DNA from: Micrococcales bacterium
Lineage (GTDB): Bacteria; Actinomycetota; Actinomycetes; Actinomycetales; Microbacteriaceae
Length of the DNA stretch: 64,000 bases
Assembly: GCA_017306245.1 (NCBI GenBank)
Contig: JAFKIY010000001.1
Coordinates: forward strand, 744,001 to 808,000
Reading direction: 5' to 3'
A model generated the notes under the pieces. The model worked only from the letters and a program-made list of their open reading frames with translations. It ran no database searches and was not told the DNA's origin. The position numbers were made by a program, and so were the translations under genes. Shown here one piece after another: positions 46,334 through 55,208 of the stretch (positions are counted from its first letter, which is position 1; each line of letters begins with the position of its first letter).

Positions 46334-47032
46334 TCAGTCGAGCCGCGACAGGGCGGACCGAATCAGGCTGCTCCGGACGATCTCGAGCTGGCCGGCGATC
46401 TCTTTGGCAAGCTCGCTCGCCTTCGCCCGGCTTGAAGCATCGTTGCGCCGGGACACCGGAATGAGCGCGCTCTCGATCAACCCGAGCTCCCGTTCCGCTG
46501 AGGCGCGGAATCCCCTGAGGTGGCGAGGTTCGATGCCGGTGCGTTGGAGCTCGACGAGCGCCTTGAGCACCGCAAGCACCGGCTCGCCGTACAGTTCGGC
46601 GGGGACGATGAGCGAGGCGGACACGGCATCGTTGAGAAGCTGGGGGGTCGCATTCGCTTCCCGAATCAGCTCCTCCCGCTGCAGGCGGCGTTCGGTGGCC
46701 AGAATCGTCGGAATCGGGCCGGTCGCCGAACCGGGAAGTTCGGGCTGGCGCCCTGCATCAAGTTCGTCGAGGTAGACCCGGATGACTTTGAGCGGCAGGT
46801 AATGGTCGCGCTGCATGGTGAGCACGAACCGCAGCCGGTCCATGTCGGTCGGCGAGAACTTGCGGTATCCGGACTCCGTGCGCGCGGGGCTGATGAGCTG
46901 GCGCTCTTCTAGGAACCGGAGCTTCGACGGCGACAGGTCCGGAAACTCCGGTCGGAGCCGCGCGAGAACCTGTCCGATGCTGAGGAGGCCCTGAGTTGAG
47001 GGCTTGCCTGCCCTGGCCGGTGATGCCGCCAC
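46334..47032 (-). CDS. ftsR: MerR-family regulator, FtsR/Rv1828-like
   Basis: A 232-residue MerR-type protein. The N-terminal winged helix reads SIGQVLARLRPEFPDLSPSK and LRFLEERQLISPART, then SGYRKFSPTDMDRL, and a long helical C-terminal domain follows. The order garA-merR-merR equals M. tuberculosis Rv1827-Rv1828-Rv1830, and the Corynebacterium homologue FtsR activates ftsZ. If the role is kept, it would act on ftsZ in this same window. It starts at GTG 47032, sharing one base with the garA stop (TAGTG). Confidence 0.85.
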   Translation of the reverse strand: MAASPARAGKPSTQGLLSIGQVLARLRPEFPDLSPSKLRFLEERQLISPARTESGYRKFSPTDMDRLRFVLTMQRDHYLPLKVIRVYLDELDAGRQPELPGSATGPIPTILATERRLQREELIREANATPQLLNDAVSASLIVPAELYGEPVLAVLKALVELQRTGIEPRHLRGFRASAERELGLIESALIPVSRRNDASSRAKASELAKEIAGQLEIVRSSLIRSALSRLD

Positions 47033-47508
47033 TATTTCTCGGCCGCCGGGGCAAGATCCATGCGGGACGCGTAAAACGTGAGGCGGAATTTGCCGATCTG
47101 AACTTCTGCGCCGTCAGTGAGCAGCGCGCTTTCAATTCGAACCCCGTCGAAGTAGGTCCCGTTGAGGGAACCGAGGTCCTTCATTTCGAACACGGTTCCG
47201 TGCCGAACGAACTCGGTGTGCCGGCGGGACACCGTGACGTCGTCGAGGAAGATGTCCGCATCCGGATGCCTGCCGGCCGTCGTGACGTCGGAGTCCAGGA
47301 GGAATCGGGCGCCGATGTTCGGTCCGCGGCGCACGATGAGGAGCGCGGAGCCGGACGGTATCGCGCTGATCGCCTCCTGCTCTTCAGAGGTGACGGCACC
47401 GTCGAGCGCGGCGAGCTGGGATTCGAAATCCTGACCGAAGTGGTCGGTTGTGTCGTCGCGACGGGCACGACCGTCAGCCGGTTGGCCTTCACCGTTCGAC
47501 GCGTCCAT
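47032..47508 (-). CDS. garA: FHA-domain metabolic regulator GarA/OdhI
   Basis: Binds and inhibits 2-oxoglutarate dehydrogenase (and related enzymes) until phosphorylated by Ser/Thr kinases. The 158-residue protein has an N-terminal phospho-acceptor segment DDTTDHFGQDF (T20/T21), close to the ETT motif of GarA. The FHA domain (about 55-147) keeps R80, S94 and N116 in AGRHPDAD, VSRRH and GSLNGTY. The ATG at 47508 has a full AGGAGG 6 bases upstream. It follows the phosphatidyltransferase gene by 10 bases. Confidence 0.93.
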   Translation of the reverse strand: MDASNGEGQPADGRARRDDTTDHFGQDFESQLAALDGAVTSEEQEAISAIPSGSALLIVRRGPNIGARFLLDSDVTTAGRHPDADIFLDDVTVSRRHTEFVRHGTVFEMKDLGSLNGTYFDGVRIESALLTDGAEVQIGKFRLTFYASRMDLAPAAEK

Positions 47509-47518
47509 CCCGAACCTC

Positions 47519-48136
47519 CTAGCCCTCTACAGTATCGGATTCGGACGGCCGATTGACCCGGGGAATTTTGATGACGCGCACGGTTTCGACGATGTAGATG
47601 ACGCCCGCCCACCAATACAGGAATGCGCCCCAGAGCGCGAACGCCCAGCCGATCGGCGAACTGATGTAGTCGGCCGCAGGGAATGCCTGCCCGATCATGA
47701 GGATGGGAAGCGCATAGAACAGGCAGAACGTCGCGATCTTGCCGATGTGGTGCACCGGCAGGGGGCCGTAACCGAAGTTGGCGAGGGTGATTCCGATGAC
47801 GACCAGCAACGCGTCGCGTCCCACGATCACGGCGACGAGCCACCATGGCACGATCCCCCGCACCGCGAGCCCAATGAGGGTCGCGAAGATGAAGAACCGG
47901 TCGGCCGCGGGGTCGAGAAGCTGGCCGAGACGGGAAACCTGGTTGAGCCGCCGCGCGAGGACCCCGTCGAGGTAGTCAGTCGCGCTGGAGACGATCAGGA
48001 CGATCAGGGCGAGCACGTCGTATCCCTCGATGACGAGCACCAGGAAGACGGGCACGAGCGCGAGTCGGAAGAAACTGAGAATGTTCGGGACAGTGAAAAT
48101 CCGCGAACTCACCTGATGTGCCGTGTCGGGTCCCAC
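47519..48136 (-). CDS. CDP-alcohol phosphatidyltransferase
   Basis: An integral membrane enzyme that transfers a phosphatidyl group from CDP-diacylglycerol to an alcohol. The 205-residue protein has the signature DYLDGVLARRLNQ with downstream LGQLLDPAADR, completing the D-D-G-A-R-G-D-D pattern, and about six helices. Position before garA matches M. tuberculosis PgsA2 (Rv1822); a phosphatidylglycerophosphate or cardiolipin synthase role is possible. GTG at 48136 has GAGG 6 bases upstream; GTG at 48112 is an alternative start. Confidence 0.9.
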   Translation of the reverse strand: MGPDTAHQVSSRIFTVPNILSFFRLALVPVFLVLVIEGYDVLALIVLIVSSATDYLDGVLARRLNQVSRLGQLLDPAADRFFIFATLIGLAVRGIVPWWLVAVIVGRDALLVVIGITLANFGYGPLPVHHIGKIATFCLFYALPILMIGQAFPAADYISSPIGWAFALWGAFLYWWAGVIYIVETVRVIKIPRVNRPSESDTVEG

Positions 48137-48147
48137 AGTGCCTCAGT

Positions 48148-49641
48148 CTAGCGATGGGCGTCGAGCACGAGCTTCCGTGCCTGCAAGGCAAACGACAGTC
48201 GCAATCGAGCTCTCGGGTCGCTCAGATCGGCCGTGATGAGGCCGGCAATGCGCGACATCCTGTGCTTCATCGTGTTGTAGTGGATGAACAGTCTGCGGGC
48301 AGCGTCGGCGGCGTTCCCGGTTCCTAGAAACATCTCGAGAGTTGCGCACAAGTCTGAGCCATTGGCGATGTCGGCATCAACGATCGGGCCAAGCTCGCGG
48401 TGTATGAGCTCGGCAAGCAGATCCGCGGGCACTGAGAGGATGACCCGTTCCAGTGTCAGCACATCGTGCCGGACGTTCTTCCGTCCAGTGGCCTGGGCGA
48501 TGGACAGAGATTCGCGGGCTGCCGAGTGGGATTCAGCAAGTTCCGCCGCAGATCGAGCGACACTCCCCGTGGCGACGTACACGTCGCCCCCGCCAGCCCG
48601 TTCCAGAGCCTTTCGCCAGCTATCGGCCTGGAGCCATGGGACGGCTTCGGTGGGGATGGACTCTGCGGGCACGATGGCAACCACTTCCTGCCCTCGCGCC
48701 CAGGCGAGCCCGCCTCGCGGCAGACCGGTGCGAGCAGCAGACACCACCACGGAGTCGCCTAGCTCCTGGCCCAGCCGGGCAAGAATGACGGCGTGGTCGG
48801 ATCGAAAGTCCCATCCGAACAACCGAGACCGCTCACGCACCAGCGACTCATCGACGGCCTTTCCCGCCACGAGCTCTTCCAGGAACAGGACCCGCATCTG
48901 ACGGTCAAGTTCCAGACTCGCAAGCGCCTGGGCAATGTGCATTCCTGCGGCGAAACACGCCTGCCTCACCAATCTCCGTTGACCGAGCGTCGGTTCATCC
49001 GTGCCATTGACAACGATGAGTCCGCGCTCACGGCCTCCCACGGTGACTGGGAACTCCCACGATTCGCCGAAATTCTCGTCCGGGAGGACGCCACCTTCCC
49101 CGAGTGCCACACCCTCCGGGTCGAGGATGCTCACGTGCCTGTCGAGGGCGCCGGCCAGCGTTCGGGCAATCTCCATCAGACCGCCGCCAGCGAGCGCAAC
49201 CCCAGTCAGTCGTTCACGGATCTCTTCCGCCCCTGCCGGGTCGGCTCCGTATTCGGTGAGGACTATAGCCAGTACAGCCCCGATGACTTCATTGAACGAT
49301 GTGTCCTCAGCGAGGAGTATGACCGGCAAGCCCAGCTCGTTTGCCATGGCAAGCGCGTCGTCCGGAAGCCGTTCGAGATACCGGCCGGTCTTCACGGCAA
49401 GTGCGGCGAGTCCCAATCGCGACAAAGTGTGAACGAGAACGGCGAGATCTTCGGGGTGCTCGCGCAGCGGATAGGCCGTGGTGAGGAGGAGCTCGCCTCG
49501 TTTCACGAAGGATTCGATGTCGGGGACTTCCATCACGTTGACGCCGGTGACCACCCGTTCGAGGCCGTTCTGGCCAGCCACGACAAAGTTTCCGCGCAAG
49601 GCGGCAAGAGTCAGCACTTCTCGGACGGTGATGGCGCTCAT
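48148..49641 (-). CDS. PucR-family transcriptional regulator
   Basis: A 497-residue regulator. The N-terminal PucR sensor domain starts SAITVREVLTLAALRG (residues 2-17 on), a CdaR/GGDEF-like middle part follows, and a C-terminal PucR-type helix-turn-helix reads FLGTGNAADAARRLFIHYN and TMKHRMSRI. PucR proteins control purine, ureide and other nitrogen catabolism genes. It is divergent from the carbamoyl-compound operon, with which it shares about 96 bases. The ATG at 49641 starts the conserved domain; ATG at 49671 adds ten residues but lies inside the putative operator. Confidence 0.92.
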   Translation of the reverse strand: MSAITVREVLTLAALRGNFVVAGQNGLERVVTGVNVMEVPDIESFVKRGELLLTTAYPLREHPEDLAVLVHTLSRLGLAALAVKTGRYLERLPDDALAMANELGLPVILLAEDTSFNEVIGAVLAIVLTEYGADPAGAEEIRERLTGVALAGGGLMEIARTLAGALDRHVSILDPEGVALGEGGVLPDENFGESWEFPVTVGGRERGLIVVNGTDEPTLGQRRLVRQACFAAGMHIAQALASLELDRQMRVLFLEELVAGKAVDESLVRERSRLFGWDFRSDHAVILARLGQELGDSVVVSAARTGLPRGGLAWARGQEVVAIVPAESIPTEAVPWLQADSWRKALERAGGGDVYVATGSVARSAAELAESHSAARESLSIAQATGRKNVRHDVLTLERVILSVPADLLAELIHRELGPIVDADIANGSDLCATLEMFLGTGNAADAARRLFIHYNTMKHRMSRIAGLITADLSDPRARLRLSFALQARKLVLDAHR

Positions 49642-49673
49642 GCCACCATCATTGTCCATTTCGGCCAACATTG

Positions 49674-49689
49674 GGACGCACTTTCGTCC
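49674..49689. promoter_or_regulatory. Candidate PucR operator
   Basis: GGACG (49674-49678) and CGTCC (49685-49689) face each other across 6 bases, flanked by TTG and AA to extend the symmetry imperfectly. A further GGAC at 49695-49698 can pair with the right arm. It lies between the divergent start codons, 35-50 bases upstream of the operon -10. Confidence 0.4.
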
Positions 49690-49723
49690 AATCCGGACCG
49701 AGCCTGACCCGAGTCGTGGGCCC

Positions 49724-49729
49724 TACTAT
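49724..49729 (+). promoter_or_regulatory. -10 element for a leaderless operon mRNA
   Basis: TACTAT (5 of 6 to consensus) ends 8 bases before the ATG at 49738. No ribosome site precedes that ATG and no TTGACA-like -35 is present, which suits an activator-dependent promoter. Confidence 0.45.
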
Positions 49730-49737
49730 TCCTAAGT

Positions 49738-50598
49738 ATGGCGATGCCAGCGAGGATTTCGGCCCCGGCACGGATGTGGGTTGATACCACGCTCATGCTT
49801 TCCGCCTTCACCTCGCCATTCCATGTCGTCCATGTCGGACAATCCGCCGTTGTGCTGCAATCGGCGCGCAAACAGGCGTCGGGCGATGAGTTGTTGATCA
49901 TCTCCCCTGAACGGTCTGGTCTGATGCCGGGTGGCGTGTGCCTTGCTCACGTCGATTTTCATCGCGTACGCGCCGACATCCTTAGCCATTACCCTCCAAC
50001 GGGAAGTGTGCTTCTGGCGGGCTGGTCAGGCCAGTCCGCTGTTTGGGCACTGGTCAACCTCAATCTCGCGGCACGAGCAATCCCGGCCGTTTCAGTGCTG
50101 GCCCACCAACGCGCCGTGGCTGCCCATACCTCATCACGTGCGACGGCCGGGCCTCTGAGTCCTGATCCAATCCGCCTGAAAGCACCGAGCATCGCACAGA
50201 GCGCTCTCGCCGCGAACCTGGGCGATGAAATGCTGAGCGTGACCATCGGCGCGGGCCCGGGAACAACCCCGTCGGGGGACGATGTCATCGTCGGAATACT
50301 CGCCGGACTTCACGTCTTCGGGCTTCTCAACGAGGTAAGCATCCTTGCCCGCCAAATAGTGCCCTTTCTTCCCCGGACGACGGTGGCGTCGCGCCACTAT
50401 CTGAAGGCCGCGATGCAGGGGCGCTTCGGCCAGCACGTTCACGACCTTGTCGACACGCTCGCCGGAGACGGAGACCCGGATCTGACCCTGCAGCGTGCGA
50501 GCAAGTGGGGTGCAACCTCGGGGGTGGATCTGCTGGTCGGTCTGGTGAGCGTTCTGGCAGCTTCCATGAACACGAGATCAGTCGAAAGCGCAGCATGA
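49738..50598 (+). CDS. DUF2877 protein (AllH-like carbamoyltransferase subunit)
   Basis: A 286-residue protein of the DUF2877 family. The family segment GAGPGTTPSGDDVIVGILAG lies at about residues 173-192, and SRHYLKAAMQGRFG lies further on. In E. coli the homologous gene allH (ylbF) is needed with allF and allG for oxamate carbamoyltransferase. First gene of the operon, its end overlaps fdrA by 4 bases (ATGA). The ATG at 49738 is used; ATG two codons later is possible. Its exact part in catalysis is not known. Confidence 0.85.
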   Translation: MAMPARISAPARMWVDTTLMLSAFTSPFHVVHVGQSAVVLQSARKQASGDELLIISPERSGLMPGGVCLAHVDFHRVRADILSHYPPTGSVLLAGWSGQSAVWALVNLNLAARAIPAVSVLAHQRAVAAHTSSRATAGPLSPDPIRLKAPSIAQSALAANLGDEMLSVTIGAGPGTTPSGDDVIVGILAGLHVFGLLNEVSILARQIVPFLPRTTVASRHYLKAAMQGRFGQHVHDLVDTLAGDGDPDLTLQRASKWGATSGVDLLVGLVSVLAASMNTRSVESAA

Positions 50599-52094
50599 AC
50601 TCTCCAAAAACGACGGTCCTCAGCAGCCGAGTTCTGCGCCACTTCTATCGCGACTCGGTGGCGTTGATGGCAATCGCGTCGGCAACGGAGAAACGTGAGG
50701 GAGTGATACGGGTCGGAGCGGTCATGGCGACCCCTGCAAATCGTGGAATCCTCGCCGACTCGGACATGCTCCCGCCCGATCTGAACGCGGAATCCGATGA
50801 CCTGGTCTTCGTCGTTCGCGCGGAGAGCGAAGACACGGCGAAGGAGGCACTCGACGCCGCGGAGGCCGGGCTTACGGCTGTCGAGACCTCGGGCGCCATT
50901 GAGGAGCAGCGACCGGGAACCGTGGACGAAGGGGTTCACGCCGCGCTGGCCGGCGACGGGGAATCTCCGGCAAACCTTGCAGCGATTTCGATTGCCGGGA
51001 CCTACGCTCCCATCGTTGCCGAACGCGCGATCAGGAATGGGCTCCATATTCTCTGTTTCTCGGACAACGTCGCCGTCGAGGACGAGGTGCGCCTCAAAAA
51101 ACTCGCCGTAGCGGGCGGAGTTCTCTTCATGGGGCCGGACTGCGGCACCGCGATCATCGACGGTATTCCTCTCGGATTCGCCAACGTCGTGAAGCAGGGA
51201 AAAGTGGGTATGGTCGCTGCCTCGGGTACCGGCGCGCAGGAAGTCTCGCGACTGCTCGATCTTGCCGGCGTGGGTGTGTCCCAGTTGATTGGCGTCGGAG
51301 GGCGTGACCTCAGCGCGGACGTCGGCGGGATCATGACGGGATTCGCGCTCGACCTGCTGGAACGTGACGAAGGCACCGAAGCCATCGTCGTAGTGTCCAA
51401 ACCGCCGTCCACCGACGTCGCAACTGCGCTGATTTCCCGCCTCGAAGGCATTGCGTCTCACGGAAAGCCCGTCGTTGCCTGCTTCCTCGGAATGGACGAT
51501 GCAGACCCTGATTCCGTTACCCCCGGAGTGGTCGTCCGCGGCACGCTTGAGGGCGGCGCCATAGCGACGGCGCACCTCGCGGGCCACGAGCTTGCGGTGA
51601 CGGACCTGGATCCCATCGAACCGGTTCCCGGCCGAGTTCTCGGCCTTTTTACGGGCGGCACTCTCGCCTCCGAGGCGAAAATCATCCTGAAACGTGCCGG
51701 AGTCGACTGCGAAATCCTCGACCTCGGCGACGACCAGTACACCGCAGGGCGACCTCACCCGATGATCGATCCTGAAGCCAGGGCAGACAAGATCATCGAG
51801 GCCGGTGCCGATTCCAGCGTGGGAATAATTCTTCTGGATGTCGTTCTCGGGCACGGTGCCAGCCGCGACCCGGCCACGCCCGTCGCTGAGGCCGTCATGG
51901 CCGCGAGGTCGGAAGCGGAGTCGGTAGGGCGCAGGCTGGAATTCGTCGCCTCGGTGTGCGGTACCGCCGCCGATCCGCAGGGTATCGAGCGTCAACGGAC
52001 GATTTTGCGCGACGCGGGAGTCATCCTGGCAGCAACAAATGCTTCCGCAGTACGGTTCGTCGCTGCGCAGCAGGCGGGAGCTCACGCATCATGA
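50595..52094 (+). CDS. fdrA: FdrA-family protein (AllF-like carbamoyltransferase subunit)
   Basis: A 499-residue protein with succinyl-CoA-synthetase-like folds, often labelled acyl-CoA synthetase. It contains DLVFVVRAESEDTAKEALDA near the N-terminus, the FMGPDCGTAIIDGIPLGFAN segment, and VAASGTGAQEVSRLLDLAGV in the CoA-ligase-like domain. The phospho-histidine of true succinyl-CoA synthetases is not evident. E. coli AllF (FdrA) is part of oxamate carbamoyltransferase. Both ends overlap neighbours by 4 bases (ATGA), so stoichiometric expression with DUF2877 and DUF1116 is likely. The upstream open frame to 50505 was rejected. Confidence 0.9.
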   Translation: MNSPKTTVLSSRVLRHFYRDSVALMAIASATEKREGVIRVGAVMATPANRGILADSDMLPPDLNAESDDLVFVVRAESEDTAKEALDAAEAGLTAVETSGAIEEQRPGTVDEGVHAALAGDGESPANLAAISIAGTYAPIVAERAIRNGLHILCFSDNVAVEDEVRLKKLAVAGGVLFMGPDCGTAIIDGIPLGFANVVKQGKVGMVAASGTGAQEVSRLLDLAGVGVSQLIGVGGRDLSADVGGIMTGFALDLLERDEGTEAIVVVSKPPSTDVATALISRLEGIASHGKPVVACFLGMDDADPDSVTPGVVVRGTLEGGAIATAHLAGHELAVTDLDPIEPVPGRVLGLFTGGTLASEAKIILKRAGVDCEILDLGDDQYTAGRPHPMIDPEARADKIIEAGADSSVGIILLDVVLGHGASRDPATPVAEAVMAARSEAESVGRRLEFVASVCGTAADPQGIERQRTILRDAGVILAATNASAVRFVAAQQAGAHAS

Positions 52095-53488
52095 CAATTC
52101 TCGAACCTGTCGCACGGATCATCAATGTTGGTCTGCCTCTCATCGTTGAAGGAGTTCCCGCCGCCGATGTGATCCAGCTCGATTGGCGGCCGCCAGCTTT
52201 CGGGGAAGCCGACGTCGCGCGGCTGGCGCTCATCCTGGACGACGACGTGACGGCAGACGCCAATGCGCGGGCAATCACGGCCGTGCACTCCGTCCGACCG
52301 CAACTGACACGGGTCAGACCCGCCAAAGAAGTGGTCCCCGGAATCGCGGACGGCCGCACCCTCCTTCATGCTGGCCCGCCGATCGAGTGGGAACGGATGT
52401 GCGGGCCTATGCGCGGCGCGCTCATCGGCGCGACCCTGTTCGAAGGTTGGGCGGAAACCCCTGACCAGGCAGAGGCTCTGCTCGATCGCGGAGAGATCAC
52501 CGTCGATCCGTGCCACCACCACGGGGCCGTCGGCCCGATGGCCGGCGTGCTCGCACCGTCCATGCCTGTATTCGTGGCCACCGACCCGAGTGACGGGCGC
52601 CTCGCGTTCGCTTCGCTCAATGAGGGGCTCGGGAAGGTACTGCGGTTCGGAGCATTCGACGACGAAGTCATCACTCGGTTGTCATGGATGCGTGATGTGC
52701 TCGGCCCGATACTTGACCGGGCGCTTGAAGCATTCGGGCCAATCGACATCACGTCGCTCATCGGTCAGGCACTGTCGATGGGCGATGAGGGCCACAATCG
52801 CAATGTTGCGGCAACGTCCCTTCTCACCCGGCGGCTCGCGCCAACGATCGCAGCCATGGAACCGAGTTCGGATGCGATCGCAGTACTCGAGTTCCTCGCC
52901 GGGAATGACCACTTCGCACTCAACGTCTCCATGGCATCCGCAAAACTGTCCATGGATGCGGCCGTCGGAATGGAAAATTCGACCCTCGTTACCGCCATGG
53001 CACGCAACGGCGTGGAATTTGGACTTCGCGTCGCAGGCTCGGGCGCCGAATGGTTCACCACCACGGTGGGCCCCGCAGATGGGCTCTTCTTCCCGGGTTA
53101 TGGCCCGGATGACGCAAATCCGGATCTGGGAGACTCGGCCATCACCGAAACGCTGGGACTGGGTGGATTCGCCATGGCCGCATCGCCCGCCATTACGCAG
53201 TTCGTCGGCGGCAATCCCGACGACGCCATCGCCGCCACAAAATCGATGCGTCGCATCACCCTGGGACCGCATCCTGCGTTCCCACTTCCTCCGATCAACT
53301 TCGCCGGGACGCCATCAGGCATTGACGTGCTCAAGGTGCTGGACACAGGAGTACTTCCGTTGATCAACACTGGAATTGCGCACAAGCTCGCCGGCGTTGG
53401 GCAGATCGGTGCCGGAATCGTGACCGCCCCGCCCGAAGTGTTCCTGCAGGCGGCCCGGTCGCTCGCAAACAGGCGTGGAATCTCATGA
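52091..53488 (+). CDS. DUF1116 protein (AllG-like carbamoyltransferase subunit)
   Basis: A 465-residue protein of the DUF1116/YlbE family. Conserved stretches include VDPCHHHGAVGPMAGVL (about residues 139-155), ALSMGDEGHNRNVAATSL and the C-terminal GIAHKLAGVGQIGAGIV. E. coli AllG is the homologue in oxamate carbamoyltransferase. ATG at 52091 overlaps the fdrA stop, and its stop overlaps the carbamate kinase start, all as ATGA. The His-rich DPCHHHG motif may bind a metal or phosphate; that is inference. Confidence 0.9.
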   Translation: MTILEPVARIINVGLPLIVEGVPAADVIQLDWRPPAFGEADVARLALILDDDVTADANARAITAVHSVRPQLTRVRPAKEVVPGIADGRTLLHAGPPIEWERMCGPMRGALIGATLFEGWAETPDQAEALLDRGEITVDPCHHHGAVGPMAGVLAPSMPVFVATDPSDGRLAFASLNEGLGKVLRFGAFDDEVITRLSWMRDVLGPILDRALEAFGPIDITSLIGQALSMGDEGHNRNVAATSLLTRRLAPTIAAMEPSSDAIAVLEFLAGNDHFALNVSMASAKLSMDAAVGMENSTLVTAMARNGVEFGLRVAGSGAEWFTTTVGPADGLFFPGYGPDDANPDLGDSAITETLGLGGFAMAASPAITQFVGGNPDDAIAATKSMRRITLGPHPAFPLPPINFAGTPSGIDVLKVLDTGVLPLINTGIAHKLAGVGQIGAGIVTAPPEVFLQAARSLANRRGIS

Positions 53489-54462
53489 CCGAGACGCGCG
53501 CAACCGCGGGCACAGTGCTCATCGCCGTCGGCGGCAATGCCCTGGTTCTGGATGGCGAGGCCGGCTCCGTGGAACGGCAGCTCGAGCGGGCCGCAGACTT
53601 CGCCGAGTCGATCGCGGCACTCGCCGAATCGGGCTGGACTGTCGTGGTCACCCACGGGAACGGTCCCCAGGTCGGCTACATCCTGAGGCGCGGCGAGCTT
53701 GTCGCACCCGACGCGACGGTGGAGGGCCTGCCTGCGCTTCCGCTGTGGCTTGCCGTCGCGGACTCGCAAGGCGGCATCGGGCATATGCTCGCAGTCGCCA
53801 TCGATTCCGCCGTCCTTCGGCGGGGACTCGACACCCGCGCGGTAGCCGTTCTCACGCATGCCGAGATCGAGCTCGACGACCCCGCATTTTCGAAGCCGTC
53901 AAAGCCGATCGGCGGCCAGCTGAGCGCCGAGGTAGCGCGCCAGCGGGTTGCCGAAGAAGGCTGGGTCGTCTCGGAAGTTGCGGAGGGAAACTATCGCAGG
54001 GTCGTGGCCAGCCCGCTCCCCCGCACGATCATCGAGTCTCGGCAAATCCGTGCCCTCGTCGACAGCGGAGCGATAGTGATCGCAGCAGGCGGAGGAGGAA
54101 TTCCCGTCGTCAGGGACGCGGACGGTTGGCACCCCATAGACGCTGTCATCGATAAGGACCGCGCGTCGGCGCTGCTCGCCAAAGAAATAGACGTGGCAAC
54201 TCTTGTGCTCGTGACGGGCGTGGACGAGGTTTACGTGGATTTCAGCAAACCAGGCCAGCGTGCGTTGAGGAACGTCGGCGTGGAGGAAATGCGCCGCCAT
54301 CTTGCGGATGGGCAGTTCCCGCCCGGATCCATGGGGCCGAAAGTGCAGTCCGCCATCGATTTCGTGGAGAGCAGCGGCGGACGCGCCATCATCACCTCCA
54401 TTGGAAAACTCCCGGAAGCTCTCGCGGGCGCTGCCGGAACCGTCGTAACGACGAGTGGCTGA
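53485..54462 (+). CDS. Carbamate kinase
   Basis: Transfers phosphate from carbamoyl phosphate to ADP, giving ATP and carbamate. The 325-residue amino-acid-kinase-fold protein has AVGGNAL, THGNGPQVGYIL, KPIGGQLS, AAGGGGIPVV, IDKDRASALLA and the end motif FPPGSMGPKVQSAI. It is closer in role to AllK (ureide catabolism) than to ArcC, as no arginine deiminase genes are near. ATG at 53485 overlaps the DUF1116 stop. The next gene follows after 32 bases. Confidence 0.96.
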   Translation: MTETRATAGTVLIAVGGNALVLDGEAGSVERQLERAADFAESIAALAESGWTVVVTHGNGPQVGYILRRGELVAPDATVEGLPALPLWLAVADSQGGIGHMLAVAIDSAVLRRGLDTRAVAVLTHAEIELDDPAFSKPSKPIGGQLSAEVARQRVAEEGWVVSEVAEGNYRRVVASPLPRTIIESRQIRALVDSGAIVIAAGGGGIPVVRDADGWHPIDAVIDKDRASALLAKEIDVATLVLVTGVDEVYVDFSKPGQRALRNVGVEEMRRHLADGQFPPGSMGPKVQSAIDFVESSGGRAIITSIGKLPEALAGAAGTVVTTSG

Positions 54463-54494
54463 TTGCAGCCCACACGGAAGGAAAGGAACCGACA

Positions 54495-55208
54495 ATGGTC
54501 GACACCGAGAAGGTCGAAGTGAAAGTCCCCGCGGAACCGTACGAGTTCGCTTTCGAGCCCGGACGCGTTGCCCTCATGTGCATCGACTTCCAGCGCGACT
54601 TCGTCGAAGCGGGCGGTTTCGGGGAGTCACTCGGAAATGATGTGTCCACCCTTCGCGGGTCCATCGCACCTACGCGACGAGTGCTCGACAAGTTCCGCGA
54701 GCTGGGATGGATGGTCATTCACACTCGGGAGGGCCATCGCGAGGATCTCAGCGACCTCTTCCCGTCCAAACGAGACCGAGGAAATCCGAGTCTTCGAATC
54801 GGCGACGAAGGGCCGATGGGCCGACTTCTCACCCGTGGATCGAAAGGGCACGACATTATCCCGGAGCTCTACCCCATTGAGGGTGAGGTCGTGCTTGATA
54901 AGCCAGGCAAAGGGGCGTTTTACGGAACGGATCTCGAAACGATCCTGCGTGCAAACGGAATCACTCGTCTCATCGTGACGGGGGTCACAACCGAGGTCTG
55001 CGTGCAATCGACCGCTCGCGAAGCGAACGACCGCGGGTTCGACTGCCTGGTCCTGTCCGACTGCACCGGGTCCTACTTTCCCGAGTTCTATGAGTCCACG
55101 CTCAACATGATCAAGGCCCAGGGCGGAATCGTCGGCTGGGTCAGTACTTCGACGGACCTCCTGACGGCCGTCGATGCGGCAATCCCTGAGATTGGAGCTA
55201 GCAAATGA
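54495..55208 (+). CDS. Isochorismatase-family cysteine hydrolase, biuret-hydrolase-like
   Basis: A 237-residue amidase of the isochorismatase-like superfamily. The catalytic triad is visible as D31 (CIDFQRDF), K136 (LDKPGKG) and C169 (GVTTEVCV). The segments GHREDLSDL and GHDIIPEL, and PGKGAFYGTDL after the lysine, resemble biuret/triuret amidohydrolases more than nicotinamidase or N-carbamoylsarcosine amidase. Those enzymes split a urea-type amide to release ammonia. Start ATG 54495 with AAGGAAAGGA upstream; its stop overlaps the permease start (ATGA). Oxamate or ureidoacrylate remain possible substrates. Confidence 0.85.
   Translation: MVDTEKVEVKVPAEPYEFAFEPGRVALMCIDFQRDFVEAGGFGESLGNDVSTLRGSIAPTRRVLDKFRELGWMVIHTREGHREDLSDLFPSKRDRGNPSLRIGDEGPMGRLLTRGSKGHDIIPELYPIEGEVVLDKPGKGAFYGTDLETILRANGITRLIVTGVTTEVCVQSTAREANDRGFDCLVLSDCTGSYFPEFYESTLNMIKAQGGIVGWVSTSTDLLTAVDAAIPEIGASK

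Noticed and set aside
50595..52094. FdrA-family gene as a true succinyl/acyl-CoA synthetase
   Set aside because: The phospho-histidine motif is not visible and the DUF1116/DUF2877/carbamate kinase context matches the carbamoyltransferase system.
53485..54462. Carbamate kinase as part of an arginine deiminase pathway
   Set aside because: No arginine deiminase, ornithine carbamoyltransferase or arginine/ornithine antiporter is present; the neighbours fit ureide catabolism.
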